Positions 8,601 to 18,304 are shown, numbered from the stretch's first letter. The stretch is 64,000 nucleotides of DNA from an uncultured beta proteobacterium (GCA_903873485.1 CAIQOO010000185.1:62001-126000), one strand, 5' to 3'. The notes: generated from the sequence alone by a model not told the origin. Numbers and translations are program-made.

Positions 8601-9015
8601 CGGAAGAAACTTCTTGATCAAGGGGTGGTGATGGCGGCTGGCGCAGCCGCAGCCGCACATGCAGGGCGCAGGCGACAAACAGCAGCAGGCACAGCAGCAC
8701 CTCGATCAGGCCCAGCCAGTTGCCCGGCGGCTTGTCGCTGTAGCCGCGCACCACGCCTTCGGTGAAATACAGCCAGACCAGCAGGCTGACCCAGCGGTAG
8801 GTGTACATGCGGTGTTTCAATAGCCCGGCCAGCGGCAGGCACAGTGGCAGCACCTTCAGCGCCAGCCAGGAGCCGCCCGGGCGAATCGGTGCCAGCCAAA
8901 GCTCCCATGCCAGTCCCAGCCCAATCAGCCCCAGCAGGCTGCTCACGGCCAGCAAGCGGGTGGCGGCCACCGCCCGGGTTGGGGCGTTGGGCACGGTTAA
9001 ATTGGCGGTATTCAT
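8578..9015 (-). CDS. DUF2069 membrane protein
   Basis: A 145-residue protein with about four membrane segments, including RLLAVSSLLGLIGLGLAWE, LALKVLPLCLPLAGLL, WVSLLVWLYFTEGVVRGYS and LIEVLLCLLLFVACALHV. This fits DUF2069, an inner-membrane family of unknown function common in Gammaproteobacteria and Betaproteobacteria. The start codon at 9015 faces yihY across a 21-bp gap, so the two promoters must overlap each other or the genes. The 3' end overlaps the downstream oxidase gene. Confidence 0.8.
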   Translation of the reverse strand: MNTANLTVPNAPTRAVAATRLLAVSSLLGLIGLGLAWELWLAPIRPGGSWLALKVLPLCLPLAGLLKHRMYTYRWVSLLVWLYFTEGVVRGYSDKPPGNWLGLIEVLLCLLLFVACALHVRLRLRQPPSPPLDQEVSSDASSPAR

Positions 9016-9036
9016 TGGGATGGCATCATAGCGGCC

Positions 9037-10275
9037 ATGACTGAACCGATGAAAAGCCCTCAAACCTGGTCCCGGCGGCTCGATCCGCTGCGGCTGGAAT
9101 TGTCCCGATTTCCCTGGAAAAACACCGCACACACCCTGCGTGAGCGCTTTCGCGAAGACCGGCTCGGGCTGACCGCCAGCAGCCTGACTTTCACCACCAC
9201 GATTGCGCTGGTTCCGCTGTTCACCGTGGTGCTGGCGGTGTTTACCGCGTTTCCGATGTTTGCCAAATTTCAGGATGTGCTGCAAAAATGGCTGATCGAG
9301 AGCCTGATCCCCGACAACATTGCGCGTCAGGTGCTGGGCTACCTGACCCAGTTTGCCGGCAAGGCCAGTAAGCTCGGGGGTGCCGGGCTGGCGGTGCTGT
9401 TTGTCACCGCGCTGGCGCTGATCCTGACGATTGACCGCACCCTCAACAGCATCTGGCGGGTGCGCCAGCCCCGGCCGCTGGGCCAGCGTGTGCTGGTCTA
9501 TTGGGCCGCCATGACGCTCGGGCCGCTGCTGCTGGCGGTGAGTTTGAGCATCACCTCGTATGCCCTGTCGGCCTCCAAAGGGGTGGTTGACGTGATGCCC
9601 GGCGGTGTGCAGTTGCTGCTCGATACCATGCAATTTGGCTTGCTGGCATGGGGCATGGCAGCACTTTACCGGTATGTGCCCAACACGCGGGTGCGCTGGG
9701 CACATGCCTGGGTCGGCGGCTTGTTTGTCTCGACCGGGTTTGAGCTGGCCAAGCGGCTGCTGGTGTTTTACCTGGGCCAGGTGCCGACCTATTCGGTGCT
9801 GTACGGCGCTTTTGCCACGGTGCCGATTTTGCTGGTGTGGATCTATGTGGCCTGGGTGATTGTGTTGATGGGGGCGGTGATTGCCGCCTATCTGCCCAGC
9901 CTGCTGATGGGCGTGCAACGCCGCGCCCGCGCCCACGGCTGGCATTTTTTGCTGGCCATCGAGACCTTGCAGCAGTTGGCGCAGGCGCGCTTGAGCGACG
10001 ACAAAGGCTTGAGCATCGAGCAACTTGGCCGGCTGCTGCAAGTCGATCCGATGCAGCTTGAACCGGTGCTGGAAACCCTGCGGCAACTCGATTGGGTCGG
10101 ACAATTGCAAGAAGACCGCGCCGGTGCCGCAGCCCGGCTGCTGCTGCTGGTGGACCCCGACCAGACCGCACTGGCGCCGTTGTTCAATGCCTTGCTGCTG
10201 CAACACCAGCCAAGCACCGACAATTTATGGAAAAATGGCCGCTGGCCCTTGCTGCACCTGTGTGATGTGCTATGA
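9037..10275 (+). CDS. YihY/BrkB-family inner membrane protein
   Basis: A 412-residue polytopic protein. A cytosolic N-terminus precedes DRLGLTASSLTFTTTIALVP, the hallmark of the YihY (formerly RNase BN) family. It is followed by about six membrane segments and a soluble C-terminal tail (about 300-412) with winged-helix character (LSDDKGLSIEQLGRLLQVD). The family was once called ribonuclease BN, but that activity belongs to another protein; its role is uncertain. The start may be 9037 or the ATG at 9049. Confidence 0.88.
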   Translation: MTEPMKSPQTWSRRLDPLRLELSRFPWKNTAHTLRERFREDRLGLTASSLTFTTTIALVPLFTVVLAVFTAFPMFAKFQDVLQKWLIESLIPDNIARQVLGYLTQFAGKASKLGGAGLAVLFVTALALILTIDRTLNSIWRVRQPRPLGQRVLVYWAAMTLGPLLLAVSLSITSYALSASKGVVDVMPGGVQLLLDTMQFGLLAWGMAALYRYVPNTRVRWAHAWVGGLFVSTGFELAKRLLVFYLGQVPTYSVLYGAFATVPILLVWIYVAWVIVLMGAVIAAYLPSLLMGVQRRARAHGWHFLLAIETLQQLAQARLSDDKGLSIEQLGRLLQVDPMQLEPVLETLRQLDWVGQLQEDRAGAAARLLLLVDPDQTALAPLFNALLLQHQPSTDNLWKNGRWPLLHLCDVL

Positions 10276-10303
10276 ACAACGTAGCATATTGGCAATCAAC
10301 TCA

Positions 10304-10389
10304 CTGATGTTACGCACTTCCCAATGGAGAGAAAGGACTTGCAAATGGTATCTTCATTGGGGAGTGAAACTTTCGCTGCGTAACATCAG
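10304..10389. mobile_element. MITE-like 86-bp element with 8-bp target duplication
   Basis: The ends are perfect 13-bp inverted repeats, CTGATGTTACGCA and TGCGTAACATCAG. Imperfect inner arms follow (CACTTCCCAATG against CATTGGGGAGTG). Directly outside both ends is the same 8 bp, TCAACTCA (10296-10303 and 10390-10397). This is the structure of a small non-autonomous transposable element. It has no coding capacity, and its parent transposase is not in the window. Confidence 0.65.
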
Positions 10390-10432
10390 TCAACTCACTT
10401 GCATGGTCTGCCCATCACCCCGAATAATGGAA

Positions 10433-10502
10433 CCGTTCGCCCTGAGCTTGTCGAAGGGCCTTGCTACCGAGACGGTGCTTCGACAAGCTCAGCACGAACG
10501 AG
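10433..10502. repeat. REP-like paired palindrome, copy 1
   Basis: Two inverted copies of CGTTCGnnCTGAGCTTGTCGAAG face each other. This is the CCCTTCGACAAGCTCAGGG type repeat seen between genes of many proteobacteria. The left flank reads CCCCGAATAATGGAACCG, similar to the other two copies in this window. The 378-bp gap between yihY and bdhA holds only this and the MITE-like element; no gene is seen there. Confidence 0.85.
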
Positions 10503-10653
10503 TATGTTTAACGTTAAAACATTGTGAAGACCCGCCGATCAAGCCTTTGATGATCGCGTCTGGAGTGTTGAGTTTGCAGTTGTTAGTTTTCAACTGCCAA
10601 AGACTCGAAACTTGCAACTCAAAACTCAAAATTCAAGATTCAAACAACCGGGC

Positions 10654-11424
10654 TTACTGCGCCACCCAGCCGCCATCCATGTTCCAGGCAACACCGCGCA
10701 CGTTGTTGCCCGCCGGTGAACAGAAGAACACCGCCAGTGCGCCCAGTTCTTCGGGCGTGGTGAATTGTCTGGACGGCTCTTTTTCACTCAAGATGAGCTT
10801 GATCGCCGCATCGTTGGACAGCCCCAGTTCGGCGGCTTTCGCATCCACCTGTTTTTGCACCAGCGGCGTCAGCACCCAGCCCGGACAAATCGCGTTGCAG
10901 GTGATGCCGCTGCCGGCGTTTTCCAGCGCGGTCACCTTGGTCAAGCCGACCAGACCATGTTTGGCCGCCACATAAGCTGACTTTTCGCCGGATGCCACCA
11001 GCCCGTGGACCGAGGCCAGGTTGATGATGCGTCCCCAGCCTGCCGCCTGCATCGCCGGCAACGCCAGCCGGGTAGTGTGAAATGCGCTGGAGAGGTTGAT
11101 GGCGATGATGGCATCCCAGCGCTCGGGGGCAAAGTTTTCGATGCGCGCCACATGCTGGATGCCGGCGTTGTTGACCAGAATATCGACCCGGCCAAAGCGG
11201 CTGGCGGCATACGCCATCATGTCGGCAATCTCGGCTGGCTGGCGCATGTCGGCAGCGTGGTAGGCCACCTGCACGCCCAACGCCGCCACCTCGGCCTGCG
11301 GGCCTTCGACATCGCCAAAACCGTTGAGCACGATATTGGCACCCTGTGCTGCCAGCGCCTTGGCCAGCCCCAGACCAATGCCGCTGGTGGAACCGGTGAC
11401 GAGTGCTGTTTTACCCTTGAGCAT
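10654..11424 (-). CDS. bdhA: 3-hydroxybutyrate dehydrogenase
   Basis: A 256-residue short-chain dehydrogenase that interconverts (R)-3-hydroxybutyrate and acetoacetate with NAD, the last step of polyhydroxybutyrate breakdown. It has the NAD motif TGSTSGIGLGLA, NNAG (about residue 87), the catalytic Ser in NLASVHG and YVAAK with the catalytic Tyr and Lys. IQHVARIENF, SVHGLVAS and ICPGWVLTPLVQKQV are blocks typical of 3-hydroxybutyrate dehydrogenases. The start at 11424 is preceded by a GGAG-like site. It stands alone, facing the hydrolase gene. Confidence 0.93.
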   Translation of the reverse strand: MLKGKTALVTGSTSGIGLGLAKALAAQGANIVLNGFGDVEGPQAEVAALGVQVAYHAADMRQPAEIADMMAYAASRFGRVDILVNNAGIQHVARIENFAPERWDAIIAINLSSAFHTTRLALPAMQAAGWGRIINLASVHGLVASGEKSAYVAAKHGLVGLTKVTALENAGSGITCNAICPGWVLTPLVQKQVDAKAAELGLSNDAAIKLILSEKEPSRQFTTPEELGALAVFFCSPAGNNVRGVAWNMDGGWVAQ

Positions 11425-11560
11425 GGTTTTCTCCGAAAAAAAAGAAGGTGAAAGCCCGACTCCTGGCCCAAGCCGGGTTCGAGTTTGAATTAGGATGTTG
11501 CCGTGCTGGCATCATCGTTGGCCAGCCGGTTCAACTTTTCTCATTATCTCCAACCCCATC

Positions 11561-12457
11561 ATGTCCGACCCTACGCAGCAATTTGTCCAATGTCCTGATG
11601 CCGACGGGGGCCACCGCATGGCGTATTGGCAGTGGGGCAATCCTGCTGCCAGCCATGTCGTGCTGTGTATACACGGCCTGACCCGCCAGGGGCGCGACTT
11701 TGATGTGCTGGCACAGGCCCTGTGTGACCAGGCGGGCAGCGCCATTCGGGTGGTTTGCCCGGATGTGGTCGGGCGCGGCAGCAGCGACTGGCTGAAAAAC
11801 CCGCAGGCCTACCAGGTTCCGACCTATGCGGCCGACATGTTCGCCCTGCTGGCGCAGTTGCAGCCTGGCACACTCGACTGGCTTGGCACCAGCATGGGTG
11901 GCCTGATTGGCATGGCGGTAGCCGGGCAGCCCGAACTGCCGGCGTTTGCCAAAATTCGCCGGCTGGTGCTCAACGATGTCGGGCCGGTGATCGAGTGGCA
12001 AGCGGTGCAGCGCATCGGTCAGTACCTGGGCAATATGGGCCAATTTGATTCAGTGCAGCAGGCGGCCGATGCCCTGTGGGCCAATGCCAGCAGCTTTGGA
12101 CCGCACACGCCAAACCAGTGGCTGGCGCTGACGCGACCGCAACTCAAGCCCCTGGGCGATGGATCGGCCCGGCTGACCCTGCATTACGACCCGGCGCTGG
12201 CGCTGCCCTTTGCCACGGTGACGCAAGAGTCCGCAGCCCAGGGTGAGGCCTTGCTGTGGCAAGCCTATGACCAGATTCAGGCTGACACACTGCTGGTGCG
12301 GGGTGTTGATTCAGACCTGCTGTCAGCGGCTACCGCGCAAGCCATGACGCAGCGTGGCCCGAAAGCCCGCCTGATCGAGTTTGCCGGGGTTGGCCACGCG
12401 CCAACTTTTGTAGCCGCAGACCAGGTGCATGCGGTGTTGTCGTTTCTGCTGGATTGA
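11561..12457 (+). CDS. Alpha/beta-fold hydrolase
   Basis: A 298-residue cytosolic hydrolase. The oxyanion region VVLCIHGLTRQGRDFD is followed by the nucleophile elbow WLGTSMGG, a late Asp in LLVRGVDSDLL and the His in FAGVGHAPTF, so the Ser-Asp-His triad appears complete. The ATG at 11561 (MSDPTQQFVQCPD) suits the family better than the in-frame ATG at 11495. The substrate is unknown. It precedes relA by only 15 bp and may share its transcript. Confidence 0.85.
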   Translation: MSDPTQQFVQCPDADGGHRMAYWQWGNPAASHVVLCIHGLTRQGRDFDVLAQALCDQAGSAIRVVCPDVVGRGSSDWLKNPQAYQVPTYAADMFALLAQLQPGTLDWLGTSMGGLIGMAVAGQPELPAFAKIRRLVLNDVGPVIEWQAVQRIGQYLGNMGQFDSVQQAADALWANASSFGPHTPNQWLALTRPQLKPLGDGSARLTLHYDPALALPFATVTQESAAQGEALLWQAYDQIQADTLLVRGVDSDLLSAATAQAMTQRGPKARLIEFAGVGHAPTFVAADQVHAVLSFLLD

Positions 12458-12472
12458 TTTTTCAAGGCGTGC

Positions 12473-14722
12473 ATGAAGAGTCTTTCATTTCGCACCCCGG
12501 TGCCTGGACCGGGGGCCAAAGCGGTTGCGCCCGTGCTGGCTGCCAGTCGGCTGCCCGAGCAAGCCGATGACCTGGCCCGCGCCCGCGCCTTTGCCGAGCC
12601 GTTGCTGGCCGGTGAGGTGCTCGATACCGGCGAAAGTATTTTGGCCCATGCCGATGCGGTGGCTGATATTCTGAAAAGCATTGGTGGCTCTGCGGCGATG
12701 CAGGCGGCCAGCTACCTGGTCTATGCCTGCGACCACCTGAACAAGCCGCAAGAGGTGATTGCAAAGGCGTTTGGCGACAACCATGCGGCGCTGGCGTTGG
12801 AAACAGCCAAACTGGTGCGGGTGCAGCGGCAGGCGCGCCTGGCCTGGCTGGCGCGCTCGCCGACCGAGCAAGAGACAGCAGCAGCCCAGCAGGCGGCGGC
12901 GGTGCAAACCGAGAACGTGCGCAAGATGCTGCTGGCGTTTTCGCGCGACCTGCGGGTGGTGATGTTGCGGCTGGCTTCGCGCCTGCAGACGCTGCGTTAT
13001 TTTGCCGCCACCAAGCTGCCGGTACCCGACGGCGTGGCGGCCGAAGCCTTGCAGGTGTTTGCGCCACTGGCCAACCGCCTGGGCATTTGGGAAATCAAGT
13101 GGGAAATGGAAGACCTGGCGTTTCGGTTTCTGGAGCCCGACACCTACAAACAGGTAGCGCGTTTGCTCGATGAAAAACGGGGCGAGCGCGAGGCCAATGT
13201 CGAGCGCATGCGCTTCCAGCTTGAACAGGATTTGAACGCCCACGGCATCAGCGCCCGGGTCTCGGGCCGGCCCAAACACATCTACAGCATTGTGAAAAAA
13301 ATGCGCGGCAAGTCACTCGGGTTCGACCGGGTGTATGACGTGCGCGCCTTGCGCATTCTGGTGGCCAGCGTACCCGAGTGTTATGGTGCCTTGAGCTGGG
13401 TGCATGGCCATTTCACCCCCATCCCGGAAGAGTTTGACGATTACATTGCCAAGCCCAAAGGCAATGGCTACCAGTCCTTGCACACCGTGGTGCGCGATGC
13501 CGCCGGCCAGCCGACCGAAATCCAGATCCGTACCCAGCAAATGCACGACCACGCAGAAAACGGGGTGGCAGCGCACTGGGCCTACAAGGAAGCCGGTGCC
13601 AAGGGCTATGCCGGTGTTTCGGCCAGCGGTGCCTACGATGCCAAGATTGCGGTGCTGCGCCAGTTGCTGGCCTGGGAGCGCGACCTGTCAACTTCGCAGG
13701 CGCAGACACCGGCCCAGGCCTTGCTTGACGAGCATATTTATGTGCTGACGCCGGATGCCGCCATTGTCGAACTGCCCCAGGGTGCCACGGCAGTGGATTT
13801 TGCCTATACCGTGCACACCAGCCTGGGCCACCGCTGCCGTGGCGCGCGGGTCGATGGTGCCATGGTGCCGCTGCACACCCCGCTGAAAAATGGCCAGACG
13901 GTGGAAGTCACCACCAGCAAAGAGGGTGGCCCGTCACGCGACTGGCTCAACCCCGAGCTGGGTTACCTGGTCAGCCACCGCGCCAAAACCAAGGTGCGCG
14001 CCTGGTTCAACGCGCTGGCGATGGACGAAACGGTGGCCAAGGGCCGCGAGGCGGTTGAAAAACTGCTGCAGCGCGAGGGCAAAACTGCTTTCAAACTTGA
14101 TGACCTGGCGGTGCAACTGGGTTTTGCCAATGCGCTGGCCTTGTTTGAGGATGTCGGCAAGGAGGAGTTTTCCTTGCGCAGCATTGAGTTGCTGCTGCGC
14201 CCGCCCGAGACGGCGCAGTTGGAGGCCGATGCACCGCTGTTGCGCAAACCGCGCGCCGACAGCCACTCTGGCAAGGGTGGCTTGCTGGTGGTGGGGGTCG
14301 ATTCGTTGATGACCCAAATGGCCAAATGCTGCAAGCCGGCACCGCCCGATGCGATTTGCGGCTTTGTTACACGCGGCAGAGGGGTCAGCGTACACCGCAC
14401 CGACTGCACCAATCTGCGCGAAATGGTCGCCAGAAATGGCGAACGTTTGATTGAAGTCGAGTGGGGTGTCGCGCATCTGGCGTCTGGCTCGGTCTATCCG
14501 GTTGATGTGGCGGTGCAAGCGCAAGACCGGCAAGGCCTGCTGCGCGACATTTCGGAAGTTTTCACCAAAGAAAAAATGAACGTCACCGGGGTGCAAACCC
14601 AGTCCATCAAGGGGGTGGCGTGGATGACCTTCACGGTTGAGGTGGCCGATTCAAGCCGGCTGCACAAGGTGCTCGGTCTGGTGGGCGAGTTGCCCGGGGT
14701 GCGCTGGGCGCGCCGAAAGTAG
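12473..14722 (+). CDS. relA: RelA-type (p)ppGpp synthetase
   Basis: A 749-residue stringent-response enzyme that makes (p)ppGpp from ATP and GTP or GDP when amino acids run short. The N-terminal HD region (about 55-190) lacks the catalytic HD/ED residues: YACDHL stands where hydrolases have HDVVED, which indicates a synthetase-only RelA. The synthetase domain (about 258-370) has SGRPKHIYSIVKKM, KGNGYQSLHT and IQIRTQQMHDHAE. A TGS domain (HIYVLTPDAAIVELPQGAT) and a C-terminal ACT domain follow. A separate SpoT is expected elsewhere. Confidence 0.92.
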   Translation: MKSLSFRTPVPGPGAKAVAPVLAASRLPEQADDLARARAFAEPLLAGEVLDTGESILAHADAVADILKSIGGSAAMQAASYLVYACDHLNKPQEVIAKAFGDNHAALALETAKLVRVQRQARLAWLARSPTEQETAAAQQAAAVQTENVRKMLLAFSRDLRVVMLRLASRLQTLRYFAATKLPVPDGVAAEALQVFAPLANRLGIWEIKWEMEDLAFRFLEPDTYKQVARLLDEKRGEREANVERMRFQLEQDLNAHGISARVSGRPKHIYSIVKKMRGKSLGFDRVYDVRALRILVASVPECYGALSWVHGHFTPIPEEFDDYIAKPKGNGYQSLHTVVRDAAGQPTEIQIRTQQMHDHAENGVAAHWAYKEAGAKGYAGVSASGAYDAKIAVLRQLLAWERDLSTSQAQTPAQALLDEHIYVLTPDAAIVELPQGATAVDFAYTVHTSLGHRCRGARVDGAMVPLHTPLKNGQTVEVTTSKEGGPSRDWLNPELGYLVSHRAKTKVRAWFNALAMDETVAKGREAVEKLLQREGKTAFKLDDLAVQLGFANALALFEDVGKEEFSLRSIELLLRPPETAQLEADAPLLRKPRADSHSGKGGLLVVGVDSLMTQMAKCCKPAPPDAICGFVTRGRGVSVHRTDCTNLREMVARNGERLIEVEWGVAHLASGSVYPVDVAVQAQDRQGLLRDISEVFTKEKMNVTGVQTQSIKGVAWMTFTVEVADSSRLHKVLGLVGELPGVRWARRK

Positions 14723-14755
14723 CGCGTGCCCATGAGTACAACCTGGAGTCCAGCG

Positions 14756-16204
14756 ATGGCCCCTCACACTTTTCTGTGGCACGACTACGAAACTTTTGGT
14801 GCCAACGCCCGGCGAGACCGGCCAGCCCAGTTTGCCGCGATTCGCACCGATGCCGAGCTCAACCAGATCGGTGACCCGATCATGCTGTATTGCCAGCCTG
14901 CCTGTGATTTTCTGCCCGAACCGCAGGCTTGCCTGATCACCGGCATCACACCGCAGGAGTGCCTTGAAAAGGGTCTGCCCGAGTACCAGTTTGCCGCCCG
15001 CATCGAGCAGGCGCTGAGCCTGCCTGGCACCATCGGCGTTGGTTACAACACGATTCGTTTTGATGACGAGATCACCCGTTTCATGTTTTGGCGCAACCTG
15101 ATTGACCCCTATGCGCGGGAGTGGCAAAACGACTGCGGTCGCTGGGATCTGCTCGATGTGGTGCGCACCGCCTACGCCTTGCGGCCCGAAGGCATCGAGT
15201 GGCCAGTCAACGCCGCCGGCAAAGCCAGCTTCAAGCTCACCGACCTGACTGCCGCCAATGGCTTGGCCCACGCGTCGGCCCACGACGCCCTGAGCGACGT
15301 GCAGGCCACCATCGGGCTGGCCCAGTTGATCAAACAGGCGCAACCCAAATTGTTCGATTTTTGTTTTGGCCTGCACAAAAAGGACCGGGTTCTGGCCGAG
15401 CTGGGCTTGCCTGCCATGTTGAAAAATGCGCGGCCGTTCTGGCATGTCTCGGGCATGTTTGCGCCCGAGCGCGGCTGTCTGGCGCTGATGTGGCCGCTGG
15501 CCATGCATCCGGGCAACAAAAACGAGCTGCTGGCCTGGGATCTGGCGCATGACCCAAGCGAGCTGGCCGGCCTGAATGCCGGGCAAATTCGTCTTCGCCT
15601 GTTTACCCGCACCGCTGATTTGCCCGACGGGCTGCAGCGCTTGCCGCTCAAATCGGTGCACCTGAACAAATCGCCGATGGTGATGAGCAAACTCAAGCTG
15701 CTCAGCGCACCAATGGCACAGCGCTGGGGCATCGATGTGCCGACGCAGTTGCAGCACGCCGAAAAAGCGCGTGATCTGCCCGACATGAGCGCCATCTGGC
15801 CCGAGGTGTTCAAACGCGAAGGCGATGCCACGCCCGACGTGGACGAAGACCTGTATGGCGGATTTGTCGGCAACGCGGATCGCCGTCGCCTCAACGAGTT
15901 GCGCCATAGCACGCCGGAACAACTGGCGCGGGCCAGGCCAGCCTTTGAGGATGCCCGTTTGGGCGAGTTGCTGTGGCGCTACCGGGCGCGCAATTTTCCA
16001 GACAGCCTGACCACCGAGGAATCGATTCGCTGGGAAGCGCACCGCGCCGCCCGGCTTTTGGCAGGTGCGGGCGGTACCCGCACCATGCAAGCCTTGTTTG
16101 ACGAGCTGGACCAACTGGCCGAGACCAGCGACGAACGCGGCGAGGCCATTTTGGGTGCGCTGTACGACTACGCCGAAATGATTGCACCGCAGTGGCCGGC
16201 TTGA
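14756..16204 (+). CDS. sbcB: Exodeoxyribonuclease I
   Basis: A 482-residue 3'-5' single-strand DNA exonuclease of the DnaQ superfamily, acting in recombination and mismatch repair. ExoI motifs are clear: WHDYETFG with the first acidic pair, DRPAQFAAIRTD, GYNTIRFDDEITRFMFWRN and ASAHDALSDVQATIGLA. The C-terminal SH3-like and helical domains follow. I choose ATG 14756 because MAPHTFLWHDYETF matches the family start and GGAG lies 7 bp upstream; earlier in-frame starts are GTG 14726 and ATG 14732. Confidence 0.93.
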   Translation: MAPHTFLWHDYETFGANARRDRPAQFAAIRTDAELNQIGDPIMLYCQPACDFLPEPQACLITGITPQECLEKGLPEYQFAARIEQALSLPGTIGVGYNTIRFDDEITRFMFWRNLIDPYAREWQNDCGRWDLLDVVRTAYALRPEGIEWPVNAAGKASFKLTDLTAANGLAHASAHDALSDVQATIGLAQLIKQAQPKLFDFCFGLHKKDRVLAELGLPAMLKNARPFWHVSGMFAPERGCLALMWPLAMHPGNKNELLAWDLAHDPSELAGLNAGQIRLRLFTRTADLPDGLQRLPLKSVHLNKSPMVMSKLKLLSAPMAQRWGIDVPTQLQHAEKARDLPDMSAIWPEVFKREGDATPDVDEDLYGGFVGNADRRRLNELRHSTPEQLARARPAFEDARLGELLWRYRARNFPDSLTTEESIRWEAHRAARLLAGAGGTRTMQALFDELDQLAETSDERGEAILGALYDYAEMIAPQWPA

Positions 16205-16279
16205 TGGCTTGAGGCAGCCGGGCTGTTGGGCCTTCACACCTAAAATCGCAATCTCTTTCACAGCCTCTGGACCTACACC

Positions 16280-16729
16280 ATGAACCGCTGCTTTCAATAT
16301 CCAACCGCGCTGATCATCGGTGCCATGCTGGCGGGTATCGCTGGCCTCGCCACGACACCGCTGGCTGCGCAAACTCTGCTGCGCCAGTTTCCGGCAGCGG
16401 CCCTGCGCGGCACGCTTGAAGTCACGGCACCGCCGAACATCCTGATCAACGGTCAGTCCGCGCGCCTGTCGCCTGGTGCCCGCATCAAAGGCGTCAGCAA
16501 TACGCTGGTGATGTCGGGCAGTCTGGTCGGGCAAGAAGTGCTGGTCAATTACCTGCGCGACCGACAGGGCCTGATTCATGAAGTCTGGATCTTGAATGCC
16601 CAGGAGGCGCAGGAAAAACGCCTCGGCCAGGACCGAACCAACATTGTTTTTGAATCGGATGCCGACCAGCCGGCAGTTCAAGACGGCAACACACCGTTTC
16701 ACCCGTTGCCCCGGCTCCCGACCCGCTAG
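16280..16729 (+). CDS. Conserved exported protein
   Basis: A 149-residue protein with a signal peptide (ALIIGAMLAGIAGLATTPLAAQ, cleaved near AAQ). The mature part, with LRGTLEVTAPPNILINGQ, ARLSPGARIKGVSN and VNYLRDRQGLIHEVWIL, looks like a compact periplasmic beta domain. It seems conserved among Burkholderiales, but I know of no function. A dispersed repeat copy lies just after its stop, before miaB. Confidence 0.7.
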   Translation: MNRCFQYPTALIIGAMLAGIAGLATTPLAAQTLLRQFPAAALRGTLEVTAPPNILINGQSARLSPGARIKGVSNTLVMSGSLVGQEVLVNYLRDRQGLIHEVWILNAQEAQEKRLGQDRTNIVFESDADQPAVQDGNTPFHPLPRLPTR

Positions 16730-16765
16730 GCGCTCGCCATCCGGCTTTTATATTTATAAGAAATC

Positions 16766-16816
16766 GGGCTCTAGCCCTTATGCAGCAAGCGCTGATAGCT
16801 ATTATTTATGTAGCTA
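16766..16816 (-). repeat. Dispersed GGGCT element, copy 2 (intergenic)
   Basis: Read on the minus strand it has the full core AGCT-N4-GCGC-N11-GGGCT with the perfect end palindrome GGGCTCTAGCCC (16766-16777) and a left palindrome TAGCTA...TAGCTA. It lies between the exported-protein gene and miaB and is one of the least decayed copies. Confidence 0.9.
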
Positions 16817-16836
16817 ATTATTCTCTTTGAGCCCCC

Positions 16837-18177
16837 ATGAGCAAAAAAGTCTTTATCAAAACCTATGGCTGCCAGATGAACGAGTACGACTCGGACAAGA
16901 TGGGCGATGTGCTGGGTGTCGCCCAGGGTTACCAACGCACCGACAACGTCAATGAGGCCGACCTGATTCTGTTTAACACCTGCTCGGTGCGTGAAAAAGC
17001 GCAGGAAAAAGTGTTTTCCGACCTCGGTCGCGTCAAGCATCTGAAGAAAAAAGGCGCGCTGATTGGTGTTGGCGGCTGTGTGGCCAGCCAGGAAGGGGCT
17101 GCCATCATTGCGCGCGCACCCTATGTCGATGTGGTGTTTGGCCCGCAAACCCTGCACCGGCTGCCACAGATGCTACTCGAGCGCCAACGGCTCAATCGGT
17201 CGCAGGTCGATATCAGTTTTCCTGAAATCGAAAAGTTTGACCATCTGCCGCCAGCGCGCATGGACGGTGCCAGCGCCTTTGTCAGCATCATGGAAGGCTG
17301 CTCCAAATACTGCAGCTACTGTGTGGTGCCTTACACCCGGGGCGAAGAGGTGCATCGGCCATTTGAAGATGTCTTGGTGGAAGTGGCGGGCCTGGCTGAC
17401 CAGGGCGTGAAAGAAATTACCCTGCTCGGCCAGAATGTCAACGCCTGGCGTGCGCCGATGGGCGACACGGCAGAACTGGCCGACTTTGCCACGCTGCTCG
17501 AATATGTATCCGACATTCCCGGCATTGAGCGCATCCGTTATGTCACCAGCCACCCCAACGAGTTCACGCCCTCGCTGATTGCCGTTTATGACAAGCTCCC
17601 CAAGCTGGTCAGCCATCTGCACCTGCCGGTGCAGCACGGCTCCGACCGCATTTTGATGGCAATGAAACGTGGCTACACCGCAATGGAATACAAAAGCACG
17701 GTGCGCAAGCTGCGCGCCATTCGCCCCGACATGGCCATGAGCAGCGACTTCATCGTCGGCTTTCCGGGTGAAACCGAAGACGACTTCAACAAAATGATGA
17801 AACTCATCGACGATGTCGGCTTTGACAACAGTTTCAGCTTCATTTTTAGCCCGCGCCCCGGCACCCCGGCGGCCAATCTGCCCGACGACACGCCGCATGA
17901 TGTCAAGCTGCGCCGCCTGCAGCATTTGCAGACCGTCATCAACGACAGCATCAAGCGCATCAGCGAAAGCCGCCTCCATACGGTCCAGCGCATTTTGGTG
18001 GAAGGCGTGTCCAGGCGCGACGCCAGCGAGCTGATGGGCCGCACCGAATGCAACCGGGTGGTGAATTTTGCCGGCCAGCCGGAGCTGATCGGGCAGATGG
18101 TGGATGTCAACATTACCCACACCAGAACCTTCACGCTGCGCGGTGCGCTGGTAACGCAGGCTGGCCTGGCGGGCTGA
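16837..18177 (+). CDS. miaB: tRNA-2-methylthio-N6-dimethylallyladenosine synthase
   Basis: A 446-residue radical-SAM methylthiotransferase that modifies i6A37 of tRNAs reading UNN codons to ms2i6A. The N-terminal UPF0004 domain starts [19 protein letters not shown] with the first of three cluster cysteines (others in NTCSVRE and GGCVASQEG). The radical-SAM motif CSKYCSYC (CxxxCxxC) lies at about residue 155. A C-terminal TRAM domain ends the protein. Length is normal. It is preceded by a dispersed repeat and followed by an unrelated glycine-zipper gene. Confidence 0.97.
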   Translation: MSKKVFIKTYGCQMNEYDSDKMGDVLGVAQGYQRTDNVNEADLILFNTCSVREKAQEKVFSDLGRVKHLKKKGALIGVGGCVASQEGAAIIARAPYVDVVFGPQTLHRLPQMLLERQRLNRSQVDISFPEIEKFDHLPPARMDGASAFVSIMEGCSKYCSYCVVPYTRGEEVHRPFEDVLVEVAGLADQGVKEITLLGQNVNAWRAPMGDTAELADFATLLEYVSDIPGIERIRYVTSHPNEFTPSLIAVYDKLPKLVSHLHLPVQHGSDRILMAMKRGYTAMEYKSTVRKLRAIRPDMAMSSDFIVGFPGETEDDFNKMMKLIDDVGFDNSFSFIFSPRPGTPAANLPDDTPHDVKLRRLQHLQTVINDSIKRISESRLHTVQRILVEGVSRRDASELMGRTECNRVVNFAGQPELIGQMVDVNITHTRTFTLRGALVTQAGLAG

Positions 18178-18304
18178 ACGCCAGATGGATCAAGGGGGGT
18201 GGCAGCAACTGGCTGCTGCCCTGCCGACTATTTGCATTCTGTTCAGCCGGGGTTCAGGCGGGCGGGCCGACACTGCGTCGCCTACCAACCCAAAGGAGTT
18301 TTTC

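Noticed and set aside
8578-10206. Long minus-strand open frame opposite yihY
   Set aside because: Only its last 145 codons (DUF2069) look like a protein; the rest is a His/Gln-rich mirror of yihY.
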